From an uncultured Clostridium sp. (GTDB lineage Bacteria > Bacillota > Clostridia > Lachnospirales > Lachnospiraceae), in assembly GCA_900540335.1 (NCBI GenBank), contig UQFC01000081.1, forward strand, positions 1 to 12,645: a stretch of 12,645 nt of DNA. The letters are read 5' to 3'. Below are positions 12,313 to 12,645 of the stretch, one piece after another. Below the pieces are notes generated by a model. That model did not search any database, was not told the DNA's origin, and saw only the letters and a program-made list of their open reading frames with translations. Within the stretch, counting starts at the first letter, position 1. The number at the start of each line of letters is the position of its first letter. Position numbers and translations under genes: made by a program.

Positions 12313-12645
12313 TTATTTGCAGTATACGGTCGGAAGAGCAGCGTAAACAGCAGCACAGGTTACCAGATCCTGTTTCCAGGTCTTCTCGTTCGGAGCATGT
12401 GCCTGAGCCTCAGCGCCCGGTCCAAAGCCGATGCACGGAATGCCGTTACGTCCCATAATGGAAACACCGTTGGTGGAGAAGGTCCACTTATCGGTCAGCG
12501 GACGTGCGGTTCTCATTTCCAGAGTCTCCTCAGCACCGATACGTGCCTCGCCATACAGGTTGATGTAAGCTTCCTCAAGAGCTTTTGTTACATCATGATC
12601 TTTCGGAATTACCCAGGTGGGGAAGTAGCACTCCGTCTCATAGAC
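12313..12645 (-). CDS. ygeY: YgeY-family M20 peptidase-like hydrolase, C-terminal part (5' end outside window)
   Basis: 110 residues plus TAA (12313-12315), open to the window edge. The fragment begins VYETECYFPTWVIPKDHDV and continues through TDKWTFSTNGVSIMGRNGIP, CIGFGPGAEAQAHAPNEKTW and a final VTCAAVYAALP, the characteristic end of YgeY proteins. His in the AHAPNEKTW stretch is the C-terminal metal ligand expected of the M20 metallopeptidase fold. YgeY is named as a selenium-metabolism-linked hydrolase because its gene keeps company with selenium-dependent molybdenum hydroxylases; its substrate is probably an N-carbamoyl or amide intermediate of purine breakdown. The catalytic N-terminal residues are outside the window. 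The 81-nt gap to ygeW shows no promoter or terminator that I can identify, so the genes are probably one operon. Confidence 0.
   Translation of the reverse strand, partial: VYETECYFPTWVIPKDHDVTKALEEAYINLYGEARIGAEETLEMRTARPLTDKWTFSTNGVSIMGRNGIPCIGFGPGAEAQAHAPNEKTWKQDLVTCAAVYAALPTVYCK

Overview
The window looks like chromosomal DNA of an anaerobic Firmicute of class Clostridia, most likely a gut Lachnospiraceae-type organism. Reasons: strong AGGAGG-type ribosome binding sites, sigma-A promoters close to consensus, compact Rho-independent terminators, and a gene set (VanW/G5 protein, PdaA-like deacetylase, fused MobB-MobA, YgeW/YgeY) typical of that group. The taxon is inferred from gene content only. 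I saw no insertion sequence, prophage, CRISPR array, tRNA or rRNA.

Layout. (1) 1-2740, plus strand: the C-terminal part of a LacI-family regulator, then a class II ketose-bisphosphate aldolase and a two-lobed SIS sugar-phosphate isomerase, closed by a clear terminator. The aldolase promoter carries a LacI-type operator candidate between its -35 and -10. This is a small sugar or amino-sugar catabolic cluster; transport and kinase genes, if any, lie outside. (2) 2741-5214, plus strand: a promoter, a secreted NodB-fold polysaccharide deacetylase and, with no intergenic base, a membrane-anchored phospholipase D / cardiolipin-synthase-like protein. (3) 5215-8280, plus strand: a regulatory intergenic region (three 17-bp tandem repeats running into a perfect-consensus promoter, a palindrome over the start site, a leader hairpin), then a VanW/G5 surface protein and a fused MobB-MobA molybdenum-cofactor protein. 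(4) 8281-8629: no annotated-size gene. It holds what looks like an independent small transcription unit: extended -10 promoter, ribosome binding site, a 27-residue hydrophobic ORF, two mutually exclusive hairpins and a bidirectional terminator. (5) 8630-12645, minus strand: ygeY (partial), ygeW, carbamate kinase and an NCS2 nucleobase permease, reading right to left.

Block 5 is part of the anaerobic purine/urate degradation cluster known from E. coli (ygeW-ygeX-ygeY-hyuA-yqeA) and from gut anaerobes. The permease would import purine, YgeY and the carbamoyltransferase YgeW would act on ring-opened intermediates, and carbamate kinase would make ATP from carbamoyl phosphate. The MobBA protein next door fits because purine hydroxylation in such clusters uses molybdoenzymes, though it lies on the other strand in a different operon.

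Most worth a second look: the small transcription unit at 8342-8590; the tandem-repeat promoter at 5263-5360; loss of two carboxylates expected in the NCS2 permease; and altered active-site residues in the SIS protein.
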